In this document: piece after piece, positions 34,641 to 43,387 of the stretch | Layout: each line of letters opens with the position of its first letter | Position numbering within the stretch: the first letter of the stretch is position 1 | Origin: an uncultured Alphaproteobacteria bacterium | GTDB lineage: Bacteria > Pseudomonadota > Alphaproteobacteria > CAAHEQ01 > UBA3637 | Direction of reading: 5' to 3' | Length of the DNA stretch: 51,657 nucleotides | Assembly: GCA_944393195.1 (NCBI GenBank) | Contig: CALXZG010000008.1 | Span: 1 to 51,657, forward strand | Notes under the pieces: generated by a model | Database searches by the model: none | What the model saw: only the letters and a program-made list of their open reading frames with translations | Told to the model about the DNA's origin: nothing | Position numbers and translations under genes: made by a program

Positions 34641-35160
34641 TTAATTTTTTCTTTGCCCAATTTTTCAATCCGAATGTTATACGACTATATCCGGACCAAC
34701 CATCTGTATTAACTTTACAACCTTCACACCATTTTGCCGCATCCGCAAAAGAACGATCAGCTCCGCCACCGCCATGTGTCACAAATGGGATAACCGTTTT
34801 ATCTTTTAAAACACCGGAGGCCAAGAAAGTGCGAACAGGGGTTGCCATTGTTCCCCACCAAACGGGAGAGCCGATAAAAACAACATCATAATCGCCAATA
34901 TTATCCGGCCATGGTTTAATCGGCGGCAAAGTACCGGCTTCCAATTCCTTTTTGGCTAGTTCAGTTTGTGCTTTGTATTCAGAGGGATAGGGCGTAACCA
35001 ATTCAATTTTATACAAATCCGCACCGGTTTCTTCCGTAACAATTTGTGCGGCTTTTTCCGTGTTTCCGGTTAAAGTAAAATAGGCTACCAACGTTTTTGC
35101 CTCAACAGCATTAGCCATCAAAGTAGTTCCCATTAAAGCTGCCATTAAAAAATTTTTCAT
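34624..35160 (-). CDS. Exported flavodoxin
   Basis: The 178-residue protein has a signal peptide (MKNFLMAALMGTTLMANAVEA) followed by a flavodoxin fold. LVAYFTLTGNTEKAA is the FMN phosphate loop, VFIGSPVWWGTMATPVRTFL the aromatic flavin-stacking loop, and VIPFVTHGGGG comes next. A Cys pair (CEGC) lies near the C-terminus. ATG 35160 has AAAGGAG upstream and creates the signal, whereas the longer frame to 35187 would bury it. Most flavodoxins are cytosolic, so export is unusual. The coupled membrane iron-sulfur protein would be its redox partner. Confidence 0.85.
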   Translation of the reverse strand: MKNFLMAALMGTTLMANAVEAKTLVAYFTLTGNTEKAAQIVTEETGADLYKIELVTPYPSEYKAQTELAKKELEAGTLPPIKPWPDNIGDYDVVFIGSPVWWGTMATPVRTFLASGVLKDKTVIPFVTHGGGGADRSFADAAKWCEGCKVNTDGWSGYSRITFGLKNWAKKKLNEAIK

Positions 35161-35225
35161 ACTTTCTCCTTTCCGTTTACTTGTCATTACCCAAAAAATG
35201 ATGCAACACTTATCCCTGATAAAAA

Positions 35226-37016
35226 TCAGGTACCTTTTTTCTTGTGAAACTGGGCGGCATAGAGGGCTTGATACGCGCCGTTTTTGGCCAATAATTCTTC
35301 GTGCGTCCCCTCCTCCACAATACGGCCTTCGTTAATAACCACGATTTTATCCGCATTTTGAACAGTGGACAGGCGGTGCGCAATAACTAACACGGTTCTA
35401 TCCTTCATCAGGTTGTCAATCGCCTGTTGCACAATGGCTTCGGATTTATTATCCAAAGCGGAAGTCGCTTCGTCCAAAATAACAATCGGGGCATTTTTCA
35501 AAAAGGCTCGAGCTATGGCAACCCGTTGTTTTTGACCACCGGACAACAGCGTGCCGCGTTCGCCGATATGCGTATCCAAGCCGTTTTCCAAATCATTGAT
35601 GAAATCTTCCAAACAGGCGGATTTAATGGCTTGACGAACTTCTTCCTCCGTCGCATCAAATTTACCGAGCATCAGGTTTTCCCGTATCGTACCGGAGAAG
35701 AGGAAGTTATCTTGAAACACCATACCGATATTATCGCGCAAGGATTCCAAGGTAACATCGCGAATATCGTGCCCGTCGATTCGAATCGCGCCGGCATCAA
35801 CTTCGTAAAAACGAGGAATCAAGCTGACAATTGTTGATTTACCGCCGCCGGAGTTACCGACAAAGGCAACGGTTTGACCTTTTCGAATCGTCAAATTAAC
35901 CTCTTTCAAAACAGGTTTGCCGGCTTCATATGAAAAATCAACGTTATCAAAGACGATATCTTTCCGAATCGGCGGAAGCGTTATCGCATTCTTTTTATTT
36001 TTAATCCGAATCGGCATTTCTAAAATTTCGAAAACGCGTTCGATAGCCATAAAGGAGAGTTGAACGGCATTAAAGTTTTTACCGATATTTTTAATAGGAG
36101 TATACAACATCAACATCGCGGTCATAAAGGCAACAAAATCACCGGCGGTAATTGTCTTGCTGGTAATCAGGTAGCTACCGTACCAAATCGTACCGGCCAT
36201 ACCGATTGCAATAATGATATGCATCATCGGGGACAACCAAGCGGTTCGTTGCGTATTTTTAATGCTTAATTTAAAAGCTTGATTCAAGACATCAAAAAAG
36301 CGATCCCGTTGATAATTAGCTAAATTATAGGAAGCCAACGTTTTCGCACCGGCATGTGTTTCATTAAAGGAAGTCAGGGCCGTACCGCCGACAACGATAG
36401 AACGCGCCACGATGTCTTTGATTTTTTTACGAATCATGGTCAGCGGGTAGAGGGATGTTCCCAAAACGATAATAGCGATGACGGCCAATTGCCATGATGT
36501 ATACAATAAAACGCCAATCAGGGTAATGGATGAAAAGATGCGCGTTGTGAAGACTTTTATATTATTCAACAATCCGAGGCAGGCCGTATCCGGATCGCCG
36601 TTAAAGCGCATCATGACCTGTCCCGACGAATTATTGTCAATATAGCTTTGATCGATGTGTAACAATTTGACATACAGACGGCGTTTCATCTCCATCGTTA
36701 TTTTACCGCCCGTCCAAGCGCTCAGATACGCGGAAGCAAATTCCAAAGCAGCCTGAACAACCGTAAAGAAAACAACGAAAACCGGAATAACCCATAACGG
36801 CAAACCGAATGGGGTAGAACCACCCTGATCCATAATAACGGTATCCATAAAGGGCTTTAAAGCCAACGCGATGACCGCATCCAAGGAACCGATGGGAATA
36901 GTAATAATTGTCGCCAACAAGGAACGAAACCAGAATGGTTTAATGAATGGCCACATCCGTGCATAATTAACAATAAAACGATTTTGCTTTAATTTTTTGG
37001 CTAGTTGACGAAACAT
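35226..37016 (-). CDS. ABC exporter, MsbA-like lipid A flippase
   Basis: The 596-residue half-transporter has six membrane segments (about 30-330) and a C-terminal ATPase: Walker A GNSGGGKST, Q-loop VFQDNFLFSG, signature LLSGGQKQR, Walker B IVILDEATSALD, H-loop IAHRL. Length and sequence fit MsbA, which flips lipid A-core to the periplasmic leaflet. Related exporters for drugs or glycolipids cannot be excluded. The nearby LPS-type glycosyltransferases fit the MsbA reading. Confidence 0.85.
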   Translation of the reverse strand: MFRQLAKKLKQNRFIVNYARMWPFIKPFWFRSLLATIITIPIGSLDAVIALALKPFMDTVIMDQGGSTPFGLPLWVIPVFVVFFTVVQAALEFASAYLSAWTGGKITMEMKRRLYVKLLHIDQSYIDNNSSGQVMMRFNGDPDTACLGLLNNIKVFTTRIFSSITLIGVLLYTSWQLAVIAIIVLGTSLYPLTMIRKKIKDIVARSIVVGGTALTSFNETHAGAKTLASYNLANYQRDRFFDVLNQAFKLSIKNTQRTAWLSPMMHIIIAIGMAGTIWYGSYLITSKTITAGDFVAFMTAMLMLYTPIKNIGKNFNAVQLSFMAIERVFEILEMPIRIKNKKNAITLPPIRKDIVFDNVDFSYEAGKPVLKEVNLTIRKGQTVAFVGNSGGGKSTIVSLIPRFYEVDAGAIRIDGHDIRDVTLESLRDNIGMVFQDNFLFSGTIRENLMLGKFDATEEEVRQAIKSACLEDFINDLENGLDTHIGERGTLLSGGQKQRVAIARAFLKNAPIVILDEATSALDNKSEAIVQQAIDNLMKDRTVLVIAHRLSTVQNADKIVVINEGRIVEEGTHEELLAKNGAYQALYAAQFHKKKGT

Positions 37017-37124
37017 ACATATCCTTTTTTAAAATAATACTTTGGACATATTAGCAAACCCGTATTCAAAAAGCAAGCATTCATTTTATCAGGGGAATGG
37101 GGAAATGCAAGAGGGTATTTTCTT

Positions 37125-37952
37125 TTACGGTAAAGAGTCCAACCAATCCCAAACGGCATCGAAAAAGCCCTGTTTCGGTAAAGAGCGATGATTTGCCGTA
37201 TCGACGGAAAAGAATGTTTTTGGAGCTTCGGCCGCCAGAAATAATGCCCGCCCCAATTCGTATGGGACGACATCATCTTCTTTTCCGTGGGCAATGAAGA
37301 GAGGCGCGCGGATATTCTTAATTTTATCAATCGTAAAATAACCGTCCTGCATCAGCAAACCAACCGGCAATACAGCATAAACGGCAGCAGAGGCAACATC
37401 AACCAAGGAGGTAAAGGGAGCCTCCAAAATAACGGCACGAAACGGTGTTTGCGCTTCGGCGGCCGTATGAACCGCCAGATATGTCCCCAATGAATAACCA
37501 TACAAAATAAGATCCCGATTCGCATATCCCTGACGATGCAGAAAAGCAACGGCGCGGGCGGCATCTTGTTCCAAATGGATTTGACGGCGTTGACCGGGGA
37601 TTCCGCCAAAACCTGTATATTCCGGCATCAAGACACCGTATCCGCGTTCAACAAACGGTTTAATTCTCCCCAAAAAGGTATTTAAATGATAGGAATTTCC
37701 GTGAAAAAAAATGACTGTCGGACGGCCTTTTTTCGGGGGTGCGAAAAAAGCATAATAAGGGGACGTATCGGTCGGATAGTGAACTTCCCGCAATGTCGGA
37801 ACGGTTTGTTGCGCAACGGTAATATCCGATTTAATCGGATTGGGATGATACAGAAAATAATCCTGCATCACAGCCATACCGATACAAATACCGATATAGG
37901 TTCCGATAATCAGCAAACAAATACGAATACTGTCCGATTTTGAAAAAGCCAT
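37125..37952 (-). CDS. Membrane-anchored alpha/beta hydrolase, BEM46-like
   Basis: The 275-residue protein has an N-terminal membrane anchor (about 9-28) and an alpha/beta-hydrolase domain: FFHGNSYHLNTF (oxyanion region), YGYSLGTYLA (nucleophile elbow GxSxG), IAHGKEDDVVPY (acid Asp) and ANHRSL (catalytic His). ATG 37952 is chosen because GGAG lies 6 bases upstream. The longer frame to 38024 would cross the aspS terminator. It probably hydrolyses a lipid or ester at the periplasmic face. The substrate is unknown. Confidence 0.82.
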   Translation of the reverse strand: MAFSKSDSIRICLLIIGTYIGICIGMAVMQDYFLYHPNPIKSDITVAQQTVPTLREVHYPTDTSPYYAFFAPPKKGRPTVIFFHGNSYHLNTFLGRIKPFVERGYGVLMPEYTGFGGIPGQRRQIHLEQDAARAVAFLHRQGYANRDLILYGYSLGTYLAVHTAAEAQTPFRAVILEAPFTSLVDVASAAVYAVLPVGLLMQDGYFTIDKIKNIRAPLFIAHGKEDDVVPYELGRALFLAAEAPKTFFSVDTANHRSLPKQGFFDAVWDWLDSLP

Positions 37953-37968
37953 GGTTCGCTCCGACAAT

Positions 37969-37994
37969 AAAGGGCGGCCAACGCCGCCCTTTTT
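37969..37994 (-). terminator. Terminator of aspS
   Basis: GGGCGGC/GCCGCCC (37972-37978 with 37983-37989) flanked by AAA/TTT, with U-rich tails on both strands, directly after the aspS stop. Confidence 0.8.
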
Positions 37995-37998
37995 CAGA

Positions 37999-39765
37999 TT
38001 AGCGCAATTTAATATGGACCTCACGCAATTGCTTTTCCGTCACGGCCGACGGGGCATGCATAAGCAAGTCTTGCGCTTGTTGATTGAAGGGGAACGCAAT
38101 CACTTCGCGAATAAAGCTTTCATCCGTCATCAACATCACCAACCGGTCAAAACCGAAAGCGGCCCCGCCGTGAGGTGGCGCGCCATAACGGAAGGCGTTT
38201 AAAAGACCGGCAAATTTTTCCTTCACAACCTCCGGCCCGTAACCGGCGATTTCAAAGGCTTTAAACATCACATCCGGTCGATGGTTACGAATGGCACCCG
38301 ATAAAATTTCGTATCCGTTACACACCATATCGAATTGATAGGCTTTAATTGTTAGCGGATCCTGATTCAACAACGCATCCATTTCCCCTTGCGGCATTGA
38401 GAACGGGTTGTGTGAAAATTCGGGAGCGCCGGTTTCTTCGTTGGGTTCATAGAACGGGAAGTCCGTAATCCAACAGAAGCGGAACGCATTCTTTTCAATT
38501 AAATCCAATTCCTGACCAAACATGGTGCGGACAAGGCCGGCAAACTTAACCGTCTTATCGCCCTTACCGCAAATGAAGAAAATACTGTCACCCGTTTGTG
38601 CCCCGGTCACGGTAATCAATTGTTGAATCCGATCGGCATCCAGATTTTTCGCAATAGGACCTTTGGTTCCTTCCGGTGCCAATGTCATATAACCGAGACC
38701 GCCCATGTCGTGTTCTACGGCAAAGGCATTCATTTTGTCAAACCAGCTGCGCGGTTTGGCGGCGGTATTCGGTGTCCGAATCGCCCGGACGAAACCACCC
38801 TGCCCGACTGTATTGGCGAACAAACCGAATGACGAATCGCGGAAGATTTCCGATACATCCTTAATAACCAAGGGATTCCGCAAATCCGGCTTATCCGTCC
38901 CATAGGTTAACATAGATTCCGCAAACGGAATATGGACAAAGGGGGCCTCGGACAATGTCGCCGTCGGTGCGAATTCATGGAATAAATCCGTCATCAACCG
39001 TTCGCCGACCGCAAAAATTTCATCTTGCGTGACAAACGACATTTCAAAGTCAATTTGATAGAACTCACCGGGTGACCGATCGGCGCGACTGTCTTCATCC
39101 CGGAAACAGGGAGCCAATTGGAAATAGCGATCAAAGCCGGCCACCATCAACAACTGTTTGAATTGTTGCGGAGATTGCGGCAGAGCGTAAAATTCACCTT
39201 TATGGACACGGGAGGGCACCAAATAGTCACGGGCGCCTTCGGGACTGGATGACGTTAAAATAGGAGTTTGGAATTCATAAAAGCCCATATCCCACATCCG
39301 ATCACGGACAAATTTAGTCATCCGGTTACGCAACAAGATATTGGCATGCGGTTTTTCCCGGCGCAAGTCCAAAAAGCGATACGTCAGGCGTTGCTCTTCG
39401 GATAAATCATCCGCATCGGCCACAACCTGCAACGGCAACACGTCGGCTTCGGATTGAATAGTCACAGCCGTCACGGCAACTTCAATTTCACCGGTCGGCA
39501 TTTTGGGATTAATGGTATTGGCATCACGCAGGACGACTTTACCTTCCACCGTAATCACGGATTCCGGGCGAATTTTTTCAAGAGTTTGGAAAACGGGACT
39601 GGCCGTATCCAGAACGCATTGTGTCGTTCCGAAATTATCGCGCATATCGACGAAAAGCAGATTACCGTGGTCCCGTTTCCGGTGTACCCAGCCCGACAGT
39701 TTGACGGTTTTTCCGGCATCGGCGGCACGCAAAGCACCGCAAGTATGCGTACGATATTGGTTCAT
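37999..39765 (-). CDS. aspS: Aspartyl-tRNA synthetase, probably non-discriminating
   Basis: The 588-residue class II synthetase has an N-terminal anticodon-binding OB fold, motif 2 ([24 protein letters not shown]), a GAD insertion domain and motif 3 ([13 protein letters not shown]). In the anticodon domain, KRDHGNLLF places His33 where discriminating bacterial enzymes have Leu. His at this place marks the non-discriminating form that also charges tRNA-Asn, which requires GatCAB. That inference rests on one residue. The gene is monocistronic. Confidence 0.96.
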   Translation of the reverse strand: MNQYRTHTCGALRAADAGKTVKLSGWVHRKRDHGNLLFVDMRDNFGTTQCVLDTASPVFQTLEKIRPESVITVEGKVVLRDANTINPKMPTGEIEVAVTAVTIQSEADVLPLQVVADADDLSEEQRLTYRFLDLRREKPHANILLRNRMTKFVRDRMWDMGFYEFQTPILTSSSPEGARDYLVPSRVHKGEFYALPQSPQQFKQLLMVAGFDRYFQLAPCFRDEDSRADRSPGEFYQIDFEMSFVTQDEIFAVGERLMTDLFHEFAPTATLSEAPFVHIPFAESMLTYGTDKPDLRNPLVIKDVSEIFRDSSFGLFANTVGQGGFVRAIRTPNTAAKPRSWFDKMNAFAVEHDMGGLGYMTLAPEGTKGPIAKNLDADRIQQLITVTGAQTGDSIFFICGKGDKTVKFAGLVRTMFGQELDLIEKNAFRFCWITDFPFYEPNEETGAPEFSHNPFSMPQGEMDALLNQDPLTIKAYQFDMVCNGYEILSGAIRNHRPDVMFKAFEIAGYGPEVVKEKFAGLLNAFRYGAPPHGGAAFGFDRLVMLMTDESFIREVIAFPFNQQAQDLLMHAPSAVTEKQLREVHIKLR

Positions 39766-39848
39766 AACAAACTCCTATATAAAAAAATCAAAAAAATAAC
39801 GGAAGTGAGGATACGACAATTCATGTCTAAAAGCAAGAGAATTTTGTA

Positions 39849-40514
39849 CTAAATCGTCAAGAAAAGCGTAATTTGTGTCATCAAAAGGTTGATAAAAATC
39901 CGAACACCGTTCCAACCGGCCGTTCCGAAAGCAAACAAAATTCCCAGTATCAACAAATTGGCTCCCGGTAAAAAAATCAGTGAAAACAAATAACCGGCGG
40001 ATTTAAAATCTGTTTGTTTGGGATGAATCTGCATGAGTCCGGCGACGATATGATATCCGGTTAAGACACCCAAAACGGCCCAATAAACGTTTGGTAAGGG
40101 TGTTTGCAAATATAGGTAAAACAGGCTTGCCCCCATAACCAAGGCGGAAAATGTCGGAAAAAAATACGGGGACAGTGCAATCAACCAATTGCCTTCCCCA
40201 TAAAAGGAAAAAGATCCGCCGACATCCTGTTGAATATCAATGGCGTGGGGTTTGTGACCGGTCAACAAAGCAAACAACAAGTGGGTGGCTTCATGTTCAA
40301 AAATAGCCAAAAAAGAACCGCTTAATCCCGGCACGATGAACCAGAAAAGAGCCGTTATCACCATAGGAAGGAAAAACCAAACCAAGGAAAAAGAGGTCAC
40401 ATATGTCTTTAAAAAGGTTAAATCGGCCTGAAAAGCCGGAGCAGTTATCATCAAAATCGCCAGACCGATCGGCCATTTCAAAAGACGCAAAACCGTATTC
40501 ATGATGGACTGCAT
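39849..40514 (-). CDS. M50B-type membrane metalloprotease-like protein
   Basis: The 221-residue protein has about six membrane segments and HEATH in FEHEATHLLFALLTG, an HExxH zinc motif within a membrane helix. IALSPYFFP, typical of Peptidase_M50B, follows, and later GYHIVAGLMQIHPKQTDF may supply the third zinc ligand (Asp). Such proteins cleave within membranes, but many M50B relatives are unstudied. It follows the DUF3108 gene by 3 bases, so the pair is an operon. Confidence 0.75.
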   Translation of the reverse strand: MQSIMNTVLRLLKWPIGLAILMITAPAFQADLTFLKTYVTSFSLVWFFLPMVITALFWFIVPGLSGSFLAIFEHEATHLLFALLTGHKPHAIDIQQDVGGSFSFYGEGNWLIALSPYFFPTFSALVMGASLFYLYLQTPLPNVYWAVLGVLTGYHIVAGLMQIHPKQTDFKSAGYLFSLIFLPGANLLILGILFAFGTAGWNGVRIFINLLMTQITLFLTI

Positions 40515-40517
40515 TTA

Positions 40518-41198
40518 TCAGGCTCCGACCAATTTAATCACAATTTGTCCCAACAGGGCCGTATCAAAGGCGGCATAAACCAAAGCGGCAGGTTGTCCCT
40601 TCCCCATCGGTTGAAAATAAATATGCAGGGGAGAATCCTCTTTATCTTCCATCCGATTAAAGAACCACCCTCTTTTTTTACCGGCAATGACATCAACGGA
40701 AACGGTATAATAATCCAAAGGATCCCCCGACGGTAAGTCTAATGTTTCGGGTTGAACTTTTCCTTGATAAGAGAATAAAACCGTCATGGTGCGGCGACCG
40801 TCAAAAACCGTATATTGGCGGGTACCGGGTTCCGATTGTAACAGGTTATCCAGAAACAAGGCGGGATAATCCAATGTATCCGGTTTATCCGTAAAATCCA
40901 AGGTTCGTGTTTTAACCCGACGACCGGAAGTTGTCTTACTTTCAGAAGAAGTAATCTGCCAACGGCCGTTTTGATATGACCCGGCGGATTTAAATTCGGT
41001 ATAGGCCCCGGCCAACAGCGAGAGAAGCCCGCGTGTTTGGGAGGTCATCCGAATGGTATAGACCGGGGACGGTTCGGTATAGGTAATATCGGCGTCCAAC
41101 AAATGCATACCGGCACCGGTTGCCCGATAAGACAACGTTTTGGCCAACGACGGCAGCGCTAAAAATAGTACCGTCAGACATAAAAAAAGGGTTTTCAT
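40518..41198 (-). CDS. DUF3108 periplasmic protein
   Basis: The 226-residue protein has a signal peptide (MKTLFLCLTVLFLALPSLA) and a beta-rich domain of the DUF3108 type (YRATGAGMHLLDADITY, YTIRMTSQTRGLLSLLAGAYTEFKSAG, DYYTVSVDV, HIYFQPMGKGQP). The fold is related to lipoprotein-binding barrels. Function is unknown. A GAGAAG-type ribosome site precedes it. It is divergent from rmuC. Confidence 0.8.
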   Translation of the reverse strand: MKTLFLCLTVLFLALPSLAKTLSYRATGAGMHLLDADITYTEPSPVYTIRMTSQTRGLLSLLAGAYTEFKSAGSYQNGRWQITSSESKTTSGRRVKTRTLDFTDKPDTLDYPALFLDNLLQSEPGTRQYTVFDGRRTMTVLFSYQGKVQPETLDLPSGDPLDYYTVSVDVIAGKKRGWFFNRMEDKEDSPLHIYFQPMGKGQPAALVYAAFDTALLGQIVIKLVGA

Positions 41199-41253
41199 TT
41201 TCTTCTCCTTCTGATAAACTAACGCAAAATGACAAAAAAAGAAAGGATATTTT

Positions 41254-42411
41254 ATGCAAGAGATTTATATTTTAGGGTTATTAATTGTTTTATTGGGGCT
41301 AACCCTTTATTTAATCGTTCGAATTTGTCTGTTGGAAAGAAAACCGTCTATCAGTGGGGACTTGGAACGGTTAGAACGGACAATGCGAACAGATACACGG
41401 GATTTACGCCAAGAATTAAGTCAATCTCTTGTGCTGTTTAACGACTCTATTCGCAAAACGGTGGAAGAACGTATGGATAAAATGCGGGCCGAAAACTCGG
41501 AAAAATTGGAACAAATGCGGGCAACCGTGGATGAAAAGCTGCATACAACATTGGAAAAGCGTTTAGGGGAATCGTTTGCCTTGGTTTCCGAGCGGTTGGA
41601 AAAAGTACATCAGGGATTGGGGGAAATGCAAAATTTAGCATCGGATGTCGGCGGATTAAAGCGTGTATTAACAAATGTCAAAGCACGCGGAACGTGGGGA
41701 GAAATTCAACTGGGCAGTTTATTGGAGCAAATGTTGGCACCGGATCAATTTGTCAAAAACGCACATATTCGTGAAAATTCGGCCGAGGTTGTTGAATTCG
41801 CGGTTAAATTACCGGACGGAGATGTTTTGATTCCGATTGATTCCAAATTCCCGATTGAAGATTACGAACGTTTATTACAGGCGGTAGAGCAAGCGGACGC
41901 TTCTTTGATTGAACAAACGGCGGCCGAATTGGAAAAACGAATCAAAACAGAGGCGCGACGAATTTGCGAAAAATATGTTTATCCCCCGAAAACAACGGAT
42001 TTCGGTATTATGTTTTTACCGATTGAAGGGTTATATGCCGAAGTTATGCGGCGGCCAGGGCTTGCGGCAGAAATGCAAAACAAGTATCGAATCTCCATTG
42101 CGGGACCAAGTACACTCGGGGCTTTTTTAAATTCATTGCAAATGGGGTTCAGAACATTGGCCATTCAAAAACGTTCCGGTGAAGTTTGGCAGGTTTTGAA
42201 TGAAGCCAAAACAGAATTTGCCAAGTATGCCGCTTGGGTTGAAAAAGTCAAAAAGAATATTGAACAGGCTCATAAAACCTTGGATGAGGCAGAAACTCGG
42301 ACACGCGCCGTTAATCGCCGGTTGCGTTCGGTCGAAAGCAACATCACGACATCGGACGCGCCTTTATCGCAAACGGCCGTCGCGTTGTTGGAGGAAGAGA
42401 CAACTTCTTAA
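41254..42411 (+). CDS. rmuC: DNA recombination protein RmuC
   Basis: The 385-residue protein limits recombination at inverted repeats and carries a nuclease-like fold. One N-terminal membrane helix (LGLLIVLLGLTLYLIV) is followed by a long coiled coil (about 35-130) and the RmuC domain: GTWGEIQLGSLLEQML, VVEFAVKLPDGDVLIPIDSKFPIEDYERL, IMFLPIEGLYAEVMR, and GPSTLGAFLNSLQMGFRTLAI. AAAGGA precedes the ATG. Alone on its strand. Confidence 0.93.
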   Translation: MQEIYILGLLIVLLGLTLYLIVRICLLERKPSISGDLERLERTMRTDTRDLRQELSQSLVLFNDSIRKTVEERMDKMRAENSEKLEQMRATVDEKLHTTLEKRLGESFALVSERLEKVHQGLGEMQNLASDVGGLKRVLTNVKARGTWGEIQLGSLLEQMLAPDQFVKNAHIRENSAEVVEFAVKLPDGDVLIPIDSKFPIEDYERLLQAVEQADASLIEQTAAELEKRIKTEARRICEKYVYPPKTTDFGIMFLPIEGLYAEVMRRPGLAAEMQNKYRISIAGPSTLGAFLNSLQMGFRTLAIQKRSGEVWQVLNEAKTEFAKYAAWVEKVKKNIEQAHKTLDEAETRTRAVNRRLRSVESNITTSDAPLSQTAVALLEEETTS

Positions 42412-42425
42412 TTCATGTCACGATA

Positions 42426-43385
42426 TTATGATCGGTAAGCGGCCCGACGAATGCGGTCGTTGATAGCTAACCCTAATCCCGTATCCGGAATCGGCGCCAT
42501 GGCTATTTTGGGAAAATCCGTTTGTTCATCCGCCCGATGCAGATAAGCAAACAAATTAGCCGCGGCTTCGCGGGTATCGCCTGTCGGACTTAGGTTCAAC
42601 GGAGCCCCCTGCCCGATGGTCCCGAAGCCGATAAAAAATTCATCCGGCATTGGCTGAGTAACGTTAATCCGTAACGGATGAGACGGGGCATAGTGTTTCA
42701 ACATTTGTCCCGGCGAACTGGGCAAATCCGGATTACCGTGCGACAGCAAAACAGGTTCATTCAAAAACGTTTCCAATTCTTCTTTGGCAATACCACCGGG
42801 ACGCAACATAACAACATGTGTTCCCGTCAGGTCAATAATGGTTGATTCGACACCAACGGAACAGGCCCCGCCGTCTAAAATCATATCAACACGATCGCCC
42901 AAACTGTCCCAAACATGGCGGGCGGTTGTCGGGCTGATACTTTGAGAACGATTGGCAGAGGGTGCCACAATCGGTGTGCCGGCGGTTCGTATTAAATCCA
43001 ACGCGACCGGATGATTCGGCATACGGACGGTCACGGTCGGCAACCCGGCGCAGGCCAAATCAAGGGATGAGGAAAAATCTTTACGGCGTAAAACAAACGT
43101 CAACGGCCCCGGCCAAAAATGACGAGCTAACGCCATTACCCGTTCATCCGTTTCGGCATAATCGGGCAAAAAATTCAGGTCTGCGATATGGGATATCAAC
43201 GGATTAAAGGAAGGACGGTTTTTCGCCTCAAAGATACGGGCAACAGCTGTCGCATTATAAGCATCCGCGCCGAGACCATAGACCGTTTCCGTCGGCATGG
43301 CAACCAATCCGCCGGCTTGAATTGTTTTAGCCGCCTGTAAAAGGGTATTCGGTGTTATTGGAAAAATACGGGATATTTCGGACAT
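42426..43385 (-). CDS. Threonylcarbamoyl-AMP synthase, Sua5 type
   Basis: The 319-residue enzyme makes threonylcarbamoyl-AMP for t6A37 modification of ANN-decoding tRNAs. The YrdC domain (about 1-205) shows VAMPTETVYGLGADA, KNRPSFNPLISHI, PNHPVALDLIR and VESTIIDLTG. The C-terminal Sua5 domain begins after LPSSPGQMLKHYAPSHPL, which distinguishes it from short TsaC (about 190 aa). It follows the large membrane protein by 2 bases, an operon without obvious functional link. Confidence 0.94.
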   Translation of the reverse strand: MSEISRIFPITPNTLLQAAKTIQAGGLVAMPTETVYGLGADAYNATAVARIFEAKNRPSFNPLISHIADLNFLPDYAETDERVMALARHFWPGPLTFVLRRKDFSSSLDLACAGLPTVTVRMPNHPVALDLIRTAGTPIVAPSANRSQSISPTTARHVWDSLGDRVDMILDGGACSVGVESTIIDLTGTHVVMLRPGGIAKEELETFLNEPVLLSHGNPDLPSSPGQMLKHYAPSHPLRINVTQPMPDEFFIGFGTIGQGAPLNLSPTGDTREAAANLFAYLHRADEQTDFPKIAMAPIPDTGLGLAINDRIRRAAYRS

Positions 43386-43387
43386 GG

